NCBI GenBank assembly: GCA_014529385.2
Contig: CM043946.1
Coordinates: 37,706,058-37,770,057 of the forward strand
Source of the DNA: Adiantum capillus-veneris
Taxonomy: Eukaryota > Streptophyta > Polypodiopsida > Polypodiales > Pteridaceae
Length of the DNA stretch: 64,000 nt
Reading direction: 5' to 3'
Positions 24,146-34,625 of this stretch are shown piece by piece (positions within the stretch are counted from its first letter, which is position 1; each line of letters starts with the position of its first letter). The position numbers and the translations under genes are program-made. The notes below the pieces were generated by a model. The model was given only the letters and a program-made list of their open reading frames with translations, searched no databases and was not told the origin of the DNA.

Positions 24146-24365
24146 GAGAGTGTGTGTGCGATCGAGCATTACGAAGGCACGACGGCGGCGAAGCGGTTGA
24201 GCGGCGAGGAATCCACCACAAAGGCGAGCGTAGAGTGGTGAGTGACACACCCTTTGTTTTCTTGAGCTTGCTAGTTTAGGCTTGTTGTGTGCTTGGAGCC
24301 GTTTGTGGCTCGCACACGGTGTATTGTCAAGTCCCTTGCTTCGACAGTGCGGCAAGGAGCGCACA
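23809..24365 (+). repeat. 5' LTR of the gag-protease element
   Basis: 557 bp from TGTTAACCC to GCGCACA. TATAAAA at 24008-24014 is the likely promoter box, and a (GT)n(GA)n microsatellite lies near 24112-24146. The antisense open frame across the LTR is also present in the 3' LTR and is best explained by base composition. Confidence 0.95.
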
Positions 24366-24369
24366 TTTT

Positions 24370-24387
24370 TGGCGCCGCTGCCGGGGA
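24370..24387 (+). promoter_or_regulatory. Primer-binding site, tRNA-Asp type
   Basis: TGGCGCCGCTGCCGGGGA, four bases after the 5' LTR, matches the primer site common in plant Tat/Athila-like elements. Confidence 0.88.
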
Positions 24388-25320
24388 TATGCCCTACACT
24401 AAGCTCGGTTAGCACTTTACGCTTTTTTGTGGTGCAATTTCTATCATAGGAAAGGAAGGGAAGGAGTGTGTGGAGATTTCTGTTTTTTGCGTTTTCTGCA
24501 TTTGCTGTCAAGTTTCAATTTCTGCTATTGTCTGCGTTTTTTCAATTTCTGCAATTTCTGCATTTTCAAGTTCGGCGTTTTCAAGTTCGGCAATTTTTTG
24601 CATTTCTGCGTTTTTTCAATTTTCTGCAATTTCTGCATTTTCAAGTTCGGCGTTTTCAATTTCTGCAATTTTCTGTATTTCTGCATTTTTTCAATTTTCT
24701 GCAATTTCTGCAATTTCAAGTTCGGCGTTTTCAATTTCTGCAATTTTCTGCATTTCTGCGTTTTCAATTTCTGTATTTTTTTTGCATTAAAAAAAAAAAA
24801 AAACGAAAAATAAAAACACGAGTGAGCGGGCGGCTAAATTTTTCGAAAATACAAAACGTGACTCTTAAAACGGACGGGTTGGTTTACATAAAAGATAGAT
24901 CGGGATCATTTCCCCAAGCCCAAGCCCAAGCCCAGGCCTCAGTCCTCAGTCTTATGATATATACTAGACTCACTCTTATATATATACCCTACTCCCTCAA
25001 GAGAGAATGAGAGCATGTGGGACAAGTCCTCCACTCTCCTCCTTTCTCTTCCCACTTGCACCCTTAGACTTTCTAGTTTGGGCCTAGTTCCCTACTGGAA
25101 ATTGACAGTTTTAGGGATTCTGAGGGCATAGAGTGACCAAACGGAGGGCTGTAAAGCACGGCACAACCCTCTGACCGATACGCTCGTTTCGAGCTATCAC
25201 ACGGCCCATTCCACGACACGCTCTAAAAAATCTAGCAAAAAAACAAACAAAAAACACGCTAAAAACTAGTCACAAGGCCTCCTAGAGCAGCTTTTTGACA
25301 CCTTAGGGTATCAGAAGCAC
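24388..25320 (+). other. 5' leader of the gag-protease element
   Basis: Roughly 930 bases between primer site and first gag codon. It contains the TTCTGCAATTT minisatellite and a poly-A/T stretch near 24778-24810, and otherwise no supported gene. Long leaders are usual in this group and may hold packaging signals, which cannot be recognised by eye. Confidence 0.6.
24480..24790 (+). repeat. TTCTGCAATTT/TTCAAGTTCGGCG minisatellite
   Basis: About 20 short units such as TTTCTGCATTTTCAAGTTCG alternate in irregular higher-order blocks of about 85-95 bases. The array lacks stop codons in all three plus frames, which produces three overlapping low-complexity frames. I treat these as artefacts. Confidence 0.88.
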
Positions 25321-25761
25321 ATGCACTTACGCTCTGGGCGGGTGCTAGAACACGAGCATATTGAGAGTGCCTCTGTTCATACGGACACCCATTACCCATC
25401 CACGATAAGCTCTAGACCCTCAGCGGGGACACAAGGTAGCACCACCCAAGACCCTAAAATAGCCGCTAGTGATTCCTCCTCCGACTCAGAAATCATGGAA
25501 GCATACCCTACCCAAAACACTGAGAGAGAAGGCCATGCACCTCCCGAAGCTCCACAGCCTAGTACTAGTATGTTTAGCCGTTTCATGGAAACATTAGGTA
25601 GAGCTACTCGCTCGGAACCTGATGCAAATGAAGCACACGAAGGGGGTGGGGAAGTGGACTCTCCTTTCACATCGCACGTGGACCCCACACCCCCAAAGAG
25701 TGTCCATGTGGATATCCTGCCAACTTCTTACCAAGAAGGCCCTGTTGAGCTGCCTCCTTGA
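25321..25761 (+). pseudogene. gag, N-terminal part, of the gag-protease element
   Basis: Starts at an ATG as MHLRSGRVLE; a LRSG-R/K opening is common in plant gypsy gag-pol precursors. The rest is Ser/Pro/Glu-rich and looks disordered. The frame ends in a single TGA at 25759-25761. The next large ORF resumes in the same frame 21 bases later, so this is one gag broken by a nonsense change, possibly CGA to TGA. Confidence 0.7.
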
Positions 25762-25782
25762 GAAGTTCCCTCTAGAGTACCG

Positions 25783-27579
25783 TTGGTGACAAGTAAAACC
25801 ACGGGGAGCAACATTGCTTCTACCTCACAAGAAACCGTTAACACGTCGACTCTAGAAGGATTGTTCATTAATGATCATTGGACATACGACCTCCACACTG
25901 AGGTGTTGACGGATCTACACTCTGGCCACGCCTACCATGTAGGATGGATAGAGATTGTACAATCCACCTCTAGTGCCACGAGCATCGAAGATCAACAGAA
26001 AATGATCTGTAATGTTATCCATGGCATTATTCAATCAGAAAGGCAAAACCGAGGGGTAAATATACTCTCAACTGGCCCCATGAGATTTCTGGATACGAGC
26101 AAGGCTCAACAGCCTACTCTATCACAAATGGAGACTCCTCTAATGAGCCCCATGGACCCATCCTACGTCATTTCACCGGGGGTCTCTATGCAATCTGAGC
26201 CTCCGAGCGACAACTTTAGCTTCCCTAACTTGGCTCAACCCTCTATTAAGGAAAACACAGTGCTCACTCCAGGGATAAGCCTGACAGAGAATGTACCGAT
26301 GACATCTACGATTAGCGCAGTGCCACTACCTAGTGTCGTAGTACCTAATATGGGGCCTCGACCATATGTGCCTCTAGCCCCTTATGCACACAAGGCCCCC
26401 ACACCTCCAATTGTACCACTTGTTTATGCTCCTCGAGTGCCGCTCCCTAGCCCTTATCCGAGTGGACCTATGCCCGGTTATGTTCCATATCCTACATCAT
26501 CCACACATATGCCAAGACCGGCACCCGTTCCTCTCCCACATATGATTCCAAGAGTACCTCCACCGGCCCTACCTCCTCACATAGGTGACTTGGCAGCGTT
26601 TGCTCAAACCATAGGTCGATCTATCGCGGAAAATATGCGTCATGCATCTGATAGAGAGCCTAGAAGTAAGGCAGTACAAATTACCAAACTCACGCAAAAA
26701 TTCAATGGGGACGAAGATGCTAGGAAACACATTGAAGTGTTTGAACAAGTATGTGATTCCTTAGGGGAACGCAACAAACTACATAAGTGCAATGCCTTAA
26801 GCTTGACATTAAGTGGGAAGGCTGGAGATTGGTATAGGACCCTAAGGGTGGACGAGAAAACAATCTACCCTACCCTTCGAAGGTTGTTTCTAAAGGAGTA
26901 CATACGAGAAGGTGTGCTTTGGGGTGTAGCATCTCAGCTACAGAAGGCCGAACGTAAGGAAGGAGAGTCAGTAAGGGACTTCATTAGTCGTCTAAAGCAC
27001 TTAAACTCTCGTTTCCCTGTAAATGAGCGTTTCAACAATAACCAACTACTTGATCGATTCATTCGAGGGTTGAGGAATGAAGGAATCTATAATGGACTAG
27101 TGATTAGAGGTATTGCAACCTGGGAAGATGTCACTGCCAATGCAATCCAATTAGAGGACAACTTGATGATAGCAGGCATGAGGGTGTTTACTGACACAAG
27201 ATCCACTAGCTCACAAGCCATTGAGTATGAACCCATGACTGCAAAGCCCATTTCCAATGAGCCAAAGGTATTTGAGACATTCTTGACAGACCTCACCAAG
27301 GCAATCCAAGAGTCTCTTAAGGATAATCGACCCCCTCAAAATAGTCACATGTATCCAAGAAGGGAGCAACAATGCTGTTCCATTTGCTTAGGTCCACATA
27401 GCACTAGTGAGTGCCCTACGTTTAGAGTAAAATTTAATGGAACTTGCAACGCATGTGGTAGGTATGGTCACCAAGCTAAGGATTGTTTAATGATCAAACG
27501 TATGATGGCAAATAGACCACCTGTAGCCTGGACGGATGCACCTCGAGCTCCTGTATTGATGCCTTGCTCCACCTGTTGA
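25783..27579 (+). pseudogene. gag core with zinc knuckles, gag-protease element
   Basis: 599 codons in frame with the preceding segment. Residues 1-280 are Pro/Ser-rich and disordered-looking. Residues about 300-460 hold the retrotransposon gag (capsid) domain: ITKLTQKFNGDEDARKHIE, then LSGKAGDWYRTL, then VRDFISRLKHLNSRFP and LLDRFIRGLRNEGIY. Two zinc knuckles follow at about residues 530-570: one of form C-x2-C-x3-H-x4-C (CSICLGPHSTSEC) and one canonical C-x2-C-x4-H-x4-C (CNACGRYGHQAKDC). The frame ends early at 27577-27579 because of a one-base indel near 27562; the polyprotein continues one frame over. Confidence 0.88.
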
Positions 27580-28435
27580 GCAACTACCGCAACACATGGT
27601 CCCTAGATCTCAAAATGTTGTACAAGCTACACCGCTACCACCTCCTGTGCTAGGACCGCAGCCCTCGCATCCAAGAGTCGCCCTTATGAACCAAGTGGGT
27701 TGCGAGCCATCAAATGCTTATCCAGATGGCTGTGAGGAGGAAATAGACACTAGTATTGCCTACGGACTTGATACATTGGAAGAGTGTCCTATATACTACA
27801 TGGAAGATTGTTGGGGGCAAGTCAAGCCGGTTTATCAAGCTGCTGCTCTCGCATCCAGAGATCAAAATATCAACACCCAGGCTAGGAGGCCACCTCTTCA
27901 ATGCTACGAGTGTGGTGGACCACATCGAGCAGCGGAGTGCCCTATTAGGCTGCAAAAGAATGCTGCACAGATGCAAATGAATCAAGGGAGCACGTCTGCA
28001 ATGCCAATACTCACATGTAATCGTTGTGGCATAGATCACTTGATTGCCCAATGCCCTTATAACCCAAATGCGCCTAAAATCACACCCCTAAATTTGGTCG
28101 AAATTGCTAGTGTGACATCGCCAATACCACCCGTCGCACCCGCTTATGCGATTACACGGTCCATGCTTCAAGGGCCATGCCATATCCTCGAAGATAGAGA
28201 TACCGCGTCAGTTATCCAAGCAAAGAAAAAGAAGACACGAAGGAAGAAGTCGCAGAATACGGAAAATTCAAAGCCAAGTTCCAAAACAAACATAGGAACA
28301 GGAGATGACCCCGTGTATATGAATGACCTCGAGGATGATTCAGATTCAATCGAGACAATGGAGACTAGAACCAATACCACAAGGGGAAAGACCGACAAGA
28401 AAACCGTAACATGGAACCAAATGAAAACCGAATAA
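27580..28435 (+). pseudogene. gag C-terminal part with two further zinc knuckles
   Basis: Continuation of gag one frame over, starting with Pro-rich linker. It has two more knuckles, CYECGGPHRAAEC and CNRCGIDHLIAQC, both with the shortened C-x2-C-x3-H-x4-C spacing. A lysine/arginine-rich patch KKKKTRRKKS and an acidic Asp/Glu stretch follow. The frame shifts again near 28415, where the next ORF overlaps it. The corresponding region of the second family copy (minus strand, 61640-60199) keeps the same order of blocks, so this is a conserved part of the polyprotein. Confidence 0.82.
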
Positions 28436-29205
28436 GAGAAAATCATAAAGAGCCTCTGAAAACACCACAAGTGTTTCCAAATCCAATCCAAGACCCCCAA
28501 GATAAACCGCAGGGGCAAAAAGGGAAGAATCGTAAAAAGAAGATTGGGACGTACCCAAACCCAGTAGACGAGATTGAGCAGGTGAAACATCTAAGAGGTT
28601 TAGTGGAGGAGACTCAAACGAAACTAGAACCAGAACCCATGCATGTCAAAATTCATGACACAGTGTTTCCCACGCAAGTTCATCCACCCCACATGAACCA
28701 TAGACCGTTATCCATATCTAGTATCATCCAACAAGGGAGTGAGGACGGGACATCAGAAAGTGAGCATACACCCTTCTTGTTGGAAAGGATGTTTAACGAA
28801 GGAATACCTGATCCCATTGAGGAATATGAGATTCCATCCTCACCAGTTCCTAGTCAAGGACCTACACCCTGCAAAATGCCAATGAATGTTGCCAAACTAG
28901 TGGACTTCATGTCTTCTGAGGTCCGAACCACGATCATAGCAAAGCTGTATGGAGATCCTGAGTTATTCCTTGCACTTCGAGCATTCCTTAACGGAGAGCT
29001 ACGAACGGGATTACCGTAGTTTGCGCAACCAAATAGGCCTGACTCGATTATGATTGATGAGGAAAATCATGTGCAATCACTTGACTTAGATGGACACGAG
29101 TCTGTGATCGAGGTACCCATTAACGAATTAGGGCAGTATTTTGAAGGCGACGAGTCTAATGCGACCCTACCCATCACTACCAAGGGATTAACTATAAAGG
29201 GATTC
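28411..29205 (+). pseudogene. Linker between gag and protease
   Basis: Low-complexity, charged polyprotein sequence with no domain that I recognise. A TAG at 29017-29019 interrupts it and the frame continues through 29050. It runs up to the protease, where a one-base loss near 29198 changes frame. Similar blocks (FNE...DPIEE.EIPSSPV) occur in the second copy near 60180-60130 on the minus strand. Confidence 0.65.
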
Positions 29206-30500
29206 TTGATGGTGGTGCGGGAGTTAGCATCGTTACAAAATATTGTTGGGAATCCATGGGAAAACCCCGCCTCAGTGTTACTAACATTGTGGTAAAGATG
29301 GCAAATGGTACCATAGCCAAACCTATGGGGATGCTCAAGGATCTTAAGATCAAAGTTCTAGGACACAAGGTACGACATACGTTCATTGTAATGGATTTCT
29401 CTAAACACCTTATGTCATATGAAATGATTTTAGGACGACCATTCATGAGGGAAGCACAAATGGTTCATGATTGGTCTAAAAATCATGTCTATTTGCAATT
29501 CCAAGACTCTGTCCTTAGAGTGGATTTGGTGACTAGTAAGGTACACCCCTTAGGGAGTAAAACCATTATTGATCATCGCTCTGACACCACAGTTCACTCG
29601 GCCCCACTACAATATTGTTACACTTGTAAGAAGGATACAGACATTGGCCAAGATTCTCCTTACATGGATGTGTTACCGGGTATGACGGAATCAGACAACG
29701 TAGACTGGGTACACCTAGCTGCAACCATAGATACCTGGGGAAATAGAGGGACGACCTGGGTAACACCTGAGGGGGATGAAATGCCTATACCCTTAAATAT
29801 TCTACAAGCAATGCATATCGCTTCCGACAAGACTCATCCTAATGTAACGAAGAAAACATACAAGTGGGTCCCTAAAGCTTCTTTAGTGACCATAGCTAGT
29901 GCTAAAAAACAGAAGCCTTGTAAGAAACGTATCACTCGCTCCAAGAAAAGTAAGAAAATGTTGCGATGGATCCCTAAACGACTATTGGAAGCCCAAGGCT
30001 ACTATCAAGGAAATGATCAAATCTGGGTGCCAAAACGTAGATTGTGCTCTTACCTATCACCTGACCCAAGTGAGCCCAATCCCGTAGCTCCAAAACGAAT
30101 CAATGATCATGAAAAGAAAAAAATCACAGAATGCTACACACCCGCTCCCGAGCTAGTTTGGGTACCAAAGAAAGAACGATTTGTTCCACCTAGCTCAGGA
30201 AGGGGGGAGTCCCATGAAGCTTCTAGCTCATCATGTAATACATCCATAGAGGTAAAAGCTTCTACACAGCCTCCATCTATAGTAGTGGACCTCCATGAAG
30301 CTACAAAAGAATCCACACCTCTCAGTGTTCAAGAATCACCTGATGAACCACTTCAAGTTCGATCCTGGGAGAGTACCTTACCACCGTTGCAACTTGAAGA
30401 GGCACCTAGGGTAATAGAAAACTACTGGCAAAAATCCTCACCTATTACCAACTGGAACAATTGGTTTCAAAGGGTGACAAGCTCATTTCAAACGGTATGA
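29199..30500 (+). pseudogene. Aspartic protease plus tail with four W-V/I-P-K motifs
   Basis: The protease opens ILDGGAGVSIV around 29200-29232, the active-site Asp followed by GG where most relatives have S/T-G. It goes through VKMANGTIAKPMG and the flap region to MILGRPFMREAQMVHDW near 29430-29475, the usual C-terminal signature. A tail of about 330 residues follows, with WVPK, WIPK, WVPK and WVPK near 29865, 29967, 30024 and 30159, embedded in basic stretches. It ends in a conserved SWESTLPPLQL...NWFQ block. Where an autonomous element would have RT and integrase, nothing similar occurs. The tail is shared with the second copy (59340-60067 minus). Its role is unknown; basic repeats could bind nucleic acid, but that is speculation. 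Confidence 0.82.
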
Positions 30501-32135
30501 TCTACCCAAGGAAGGGGGGAGTGTTTGTGGACATCCATTATTCACTTGCTTCCCTCTCAACCTTTTTCCCTGACCTCTCAATCACCAATCTTAGGGAATG
30601 TACATATAAAGCTTTATACTCACAAAAAAAAATAAAAATAAAGAGCAAGAGCAATTAGCAAACGAGTATGCACATTAAAAGTCAAAACATTGACTCAGAC
30701 CTACACATGTCACATCTGGTACAGTGAAACAGAAACCTATGCCATAAAACACCTTCGATCCTCATCACTTGAGTGATGGAGGGTAGGTAAGATTAGTACG
30801 ATAGGAGTGTTTCTGTTTTAGAGTTGAGTGATTAGCGAAGTTCTCTTTTCCCACTAATGTGCCTCCTGGAGGTATTCCTTTTGTTTCCTAAGTGTGTACA
30901 GGAGCGTGTTGCTATTGATAGGGTTTGGACCTTCATGGAACCTTTCTCTCGTTCACACTTCAAATCAAGCGCGACCATCAACACAAACAGGTGTTTCTTG
31001 TTCATTAGCATTGCCCTTATTTTTTTTGCATCTATGTTTGTCTGCTTTGATTGTGATTGGTAGCATAATATTCAGCGCATTGGCTTAGTATCAAACATTG
31101 AATTCAATGTAATGTTTTGTCATAATCAGTTGTCTAGGTTTAAAAATCAAGCAGTCCGACTAAGCTAGTTTGACCAAGCTAGGTATTAGAAATCTTCTCT
31201 TAATACCATGGGGAATGCCTTCCTAATAAGCAATGGTTACTTAGGTTCTTAATCCGATTTAGGCAGCATTGTATGAAATGTACTAGGGCTTTCTAGTGGG
31301 CTTAACCCTATCGACCTTTAGCTTAAGTATTATAAAGGGAGTTTACTAATGTGATGAGCCTGGGGAGGGTAACAATGTTATATGACCCCCCAAAGTTACA
31401 AAATTAAAATGTTGAAAATGAACAAACAAAAAATCAAAGTGCCACAATGTAAAATCTTACGCTGGAAGAGAAATCCCTGCTTAAATTGGTACTTCACTCA
31501 CATGTATTGCCTATGGTACTTGAGCCCTAGAGGTTCCCAGTGTGGGCGCTTTTCCTTGAAAAGCAAAAAACCCAAGGCATACAAAATAAGCACACACATC
31601 ATAATTGAATCAATGTGAAAAGACTTTGGGGGGTCAAAGAAAAAGTAATCAGTCCGGCGATGATTTCATGAGAAATTCCTTTTATGGTAGCTTAACTACA
31701 AGGTTTTCTAGATATAGCCTCTAGTCAGCCCTCGAACATGAATACTTGGCTCTCGCGATTAAACAACTTAATTGACCACAGAAAATTAAGAAGCTTACCC
31801 ATGGTATTAATATTCGATCTCTAGTGCCTTTCGACCGTCAAATTAGCGACCCCATACTTGTCTAATTTTTTACCTTTACATCTGTTTATGCATTTGATTA
31901 CATTGCAATTTAATGTTCATTGCTACCAAATTGTTTGAAATTCTTTGACCAATCAATTTGTCTACCTAAAACTGCATATGCTTTTTAAGAGAATGCAATT
32001 ACTGTGCCAATGTTGTTTGATTTTGCAGTGACTAAAGAAGGCTAAGGACATTCATCTCAAATGCTCTTCCACCTCGACGAACCAGCTTCAACTCAATAGC
32101 TTTCGAGGACGGAATCTACATTAGGAAGGGGGGCA
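30501..32135 (+). other. 3' non-coding region of the gag-protease element
   Basis: 1.6 kb without a supported ORF. Parts are shared with the fragment at 4895-5150 and, round ATCACTTGAGTGATGGAGGG (30761-30780), with the second copy near 58600. Conservation in several copies shows it belongs to the element rather than being a later insertion. Confidence 0.7.
32123..32135 (+). promoter_or_regulatory. Polypurine tract of the gag-protease element
   Basis: AGGAAGGGGGGCA precedes the TG of the 3' LTR, the position needed for plus-strand priming. Confidence 0.88.
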
Positions 32136-32722
32136 TGTTAACCCTCACGGCTCACGGACACCCCATCACCTACGATGGACATGTATTATGTATTTGGTAG
32201 AGTCAGGTACCGGGCTTGTCGGACCAATAGGAAAAGGGTAAGAGTGATCGCCGATGAGAGGCGCACTTTAACTTGGACATTCAAGGGATTAGTTGGTTAA
32301 GCATGGGCGCCCAAGTGTGAATGGGGTGAGCTCCTATAAAAGCCAACTAAACCTAATTTTTACTCGTTCTCTCATTTGTGCAATAGAAGAGTGCTCTTGC
32401 TCCATCTCCATCTCCATCTTCTTCTTCTTCACCTCCTTGTGTGTGTGTGTGTGAGAGAGAGAGAGAGGGAGGGAGAGTGTGTGTGCGATCGAGCATTACG
32501 AAGGCACGACGGCGGCGAAGCGGTTGAGCGCGGCACGACTGCAGCTTCTTCTTCATCGCGGCGAGGAATCCACCACAAAGGCGAGCGTAGAGCGGTGAGT
32601 GACACACCCTTTGTTTTCTTGAGCTTGCTAGTTTAGGCTTGTTGTGTGCTTGGAGCCGTTTGTGGCTCACACACGGTGTATTGGCAAGTCCCTTGCTTCG
32701 ACAGTGCGGCAAGGAGCGCACA
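32136..32722 (+). repeat. 3' LTR of the gag-protease element
   Basis: 587 bp. It is the same as the 5' LTR apart from about six substitutions, a shorter GT/GA microsatellite and about 30 extra bases near 32531-32561. TATAAAA at 32335-32341. Confidence 0.95.
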
Positions 32723-33506
32723 TATACAAGCACTCCACAAGAACAGGCTCCACCTCTTGAAGCTGCACTGGACACTTGGCATCTGATAGCTCCTCTACAC
32801 ACATGCTCTCTTTAACAAAAGGCTCATCTTCGCTGACAAGCTCCTCCACAATCGGCATAGATGCTTCATCAATAGGTAGTTCCCAAGGAACATAGTCAAT
32901 CAAAGGTCTTACCCTAACAGGCTCCACACTTGGCATCATTGGCACCATCCTTGATGGGCCCATAGAACAAACTGCTGCTTCAACATGGACACAATCTGCA
33001 GGCTTTAACAAGCCTAACTCCAACTTTCTTTTCATTTTCTTGCTCTTCACCTTGGCATAAGTCTTTGGATCTTCATCATCCACCTTATCTCGAACTCGGG
33101 GACACAGGCAAGCTAGGAATTTCTCTAGCTTGAAATCATCCGCATTTACCACTTGGGTGGCAGCAACCTGATCACTCCAACAAGATTCGAACTTATCAAC
33201 AAAAGCATCGAAATTTCCACTTACTTCTTGTTGCAGCCCTTTAATCTTTTCATCTGCTTCACCAGCCAACACCACTTTGTGAAACTTGCAGAGAAACCGC
33301 TCTCAAAAACCAACCCAATCCTGCTTACTCGCAGCTTCCACACCATCAAACTAGGCTTTTGCTTTACCTCACAGCACCAGCGGAACTGTCTCCAGCTTTT
33401 CTTCATCACTCCACATTTGCAATGAGAGCATAAATAACTCGAAATCTACCAGCCACTCATCCGCATCTTCTTCACCACTGAAAATTGGGCCAACACTCTG
33501 GCACAT
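32723..33506 (-). pseudogene. gag-like polyprotein, N-terminal half, of the gag-only element
   Basis: From an ATG at 33506 the minus-strand frame gives a retrotransposon gag domain: DEWLVDFELFMLSLQMW, then KAKA.FDGVEAASKQDW, then RFLCKFHKVVLAGEADEKI and NFDAFVDKFESCW. A basic KSKKMKRKL stretch and an acidic Val/Pro/Glu-rich region follow. Three in-frame stops near the start (33371-33369, 33353-33351, 33305-33303) are consistent with CGA-to-TGA or TGG-to-TAG changes and would stop translation after 45 codons. The frame continues across the two nested elements into 10302-9488. No zinc knuckle and no pol were found. Confidence 0.8.
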
Positions 33507-33542
33507 TTTTGCTTATAAACACATCACCAAGAAGCAATCAGT

Positions 33543-33564
33543 GTGCTACTTCGTGGGGGCACCA
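33543..33564 (-). promoter_or_regulatory. Probable primer-binding site of the gag-only element
   Basis: TGGTGCCCCCACGAAGTAGC begins five bases after the presumed LTR end on the minus strand. The TGG start and position fit a primer site; I cannot assign the tRNA. Confidence 0.5.
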
Positions 33565-33569
33565 GAAGA

Positions 33570-34260
33570 TGGAGAGGGGAAATGGGGAACACACCCGACA
33601 CACACGCAGCTGCCCCTATATAGCTCAGGGTATTCACAGCACCCCTGTCTCGAAAACACCTTCAAAAAAGATGATTTACACTAGTAGGGCCTCGCCTGCA
33701 CTTCGCCCAACGCACACACGCTTTGCACAATCCTCAGAAAGCTATCACACCAATCTTGCCCGCTTCCGACTCTTCCATATCTCAACACCTCTCTCTCTTT
33801 CTCTCTCACACACACAGGGGCCCCGAGGGGCGCACACGCCTACACACACAGGCACCACACACCCTGGAGACGAGCAAAGAAGAAAGGGGAAAAGACGATG
33901 CCAAAATCAGTAATGAAGGCTTCTACATTCAAAGGAAAGCACCCTGTACAAACTCCATAAACCGTGCTCTAAGCTCCACCATGGCCATCACCAATCCGTC
34001 ACGAGGGGCACACACATCCCTCGAAACGCGACTCCCTGGGGGCACACTTCGACGGAAAATCCACCACCAGCTTCGCATCGGAAACAGCTTTTTCTCTTGG
34101 GAGCCCTCGCTGGCTCCTTCTTCTGCAAGGTCCTCGCTATTTCGAGCCCCTTCACGGACAACGTGTGCCGACGCCGAGCGCACGAAGTCTCTCCCCTTTT
34201 TCACTTTTTCAATTCTCCTCCTCCTTCTCCAAGAAAAAGGCTCATGCTCGAAAAAACGAT
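33570..34260 (-). repeat. LTR-like block of the gag-only element (near copy)
   Basis: Counterpart of 6374-7090, beginning at the same TGGAGAGG and including the same TATATAG box, CA-rich tract and TTCTCCAAGAAAAAGGCTCATG near its far end. Beyond about 34260 the two copies diverge. On the minus strand the order LTR, TGG primer-like site, gag is that of the 5' end of an LTR element. Confidence 0.6.
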
Positions 34261-34471
34261 GTCCCTCCTTTTTTTCCCTTCTCCCTCTCTTTTTCCTACT
34301 TTCTAAAAGAAGTCCTCTTGACCAATAGCGCCCGGCGCTATTGCTCGAGTTCGCATTCCTATTTGCACCAGTTTCCACAAACTGCGTTATACTGGTTTTG
34401 CTCTTTGCAGTGCAGTGCCTCCATGTCCCATGCTCCTAGTTTGTCTCCCCTCTACCTGCCAACTCCCATCG

Positions 34472-34521
<50 letters not shown>

Positions 34522-34567
34522 ATGCAACTCTGCATGCCACTCTCGCCTCTAGGTGCCAGCTCCCATT

Positions 34568-34625
<58 letters not shown>

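Larger units (their letters stand above)
23809..32722 (+). mobile_element. Full-length gag-protease LTR retrotransposon lacking RT and integrase
   Basis: 5' LTR 23809-24365, 3' LTR 32136-32722, duplication TATAC on both sides (23804-23808, 32723-32727), a tRNA-Asp-type primer site, and a purine tract before the 3' LTR. The 8.9-kb element codes for Gag with four zinc knuckles and an aspartic protease, followed by a tail with repeated W-V/I-P-K motifs. No RT, RNase H or integrase motif occurs in any frame, and 1.6 kb of non-coding sequence follows. The primer site and gag-protease order suggest a non-autonomous derivative of the Tat/Athila group; that placement is inference. LTRs differ by about six substitutions, a microsatellite length change and one indel of about 30 bp, so insertion was recent. 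Confidence 0.93.

Noticed and set aside
24026-24511. Antisense open frame of 161 codons across the 5' LTR, with a counterpart in the 3' LTR
   Set aside because: Low-complexity His/Thr/Ser and Glu/Asp runs come from the GT/GA tract and LTR composition; no domain and no start context.
24427-24813. Three overlapping Phe-rich plus-strand frames and one Lys/Gln-rich minus frame
   Set aside because: All derive from one minisatellite free of stop codons; no single frame is favoured.
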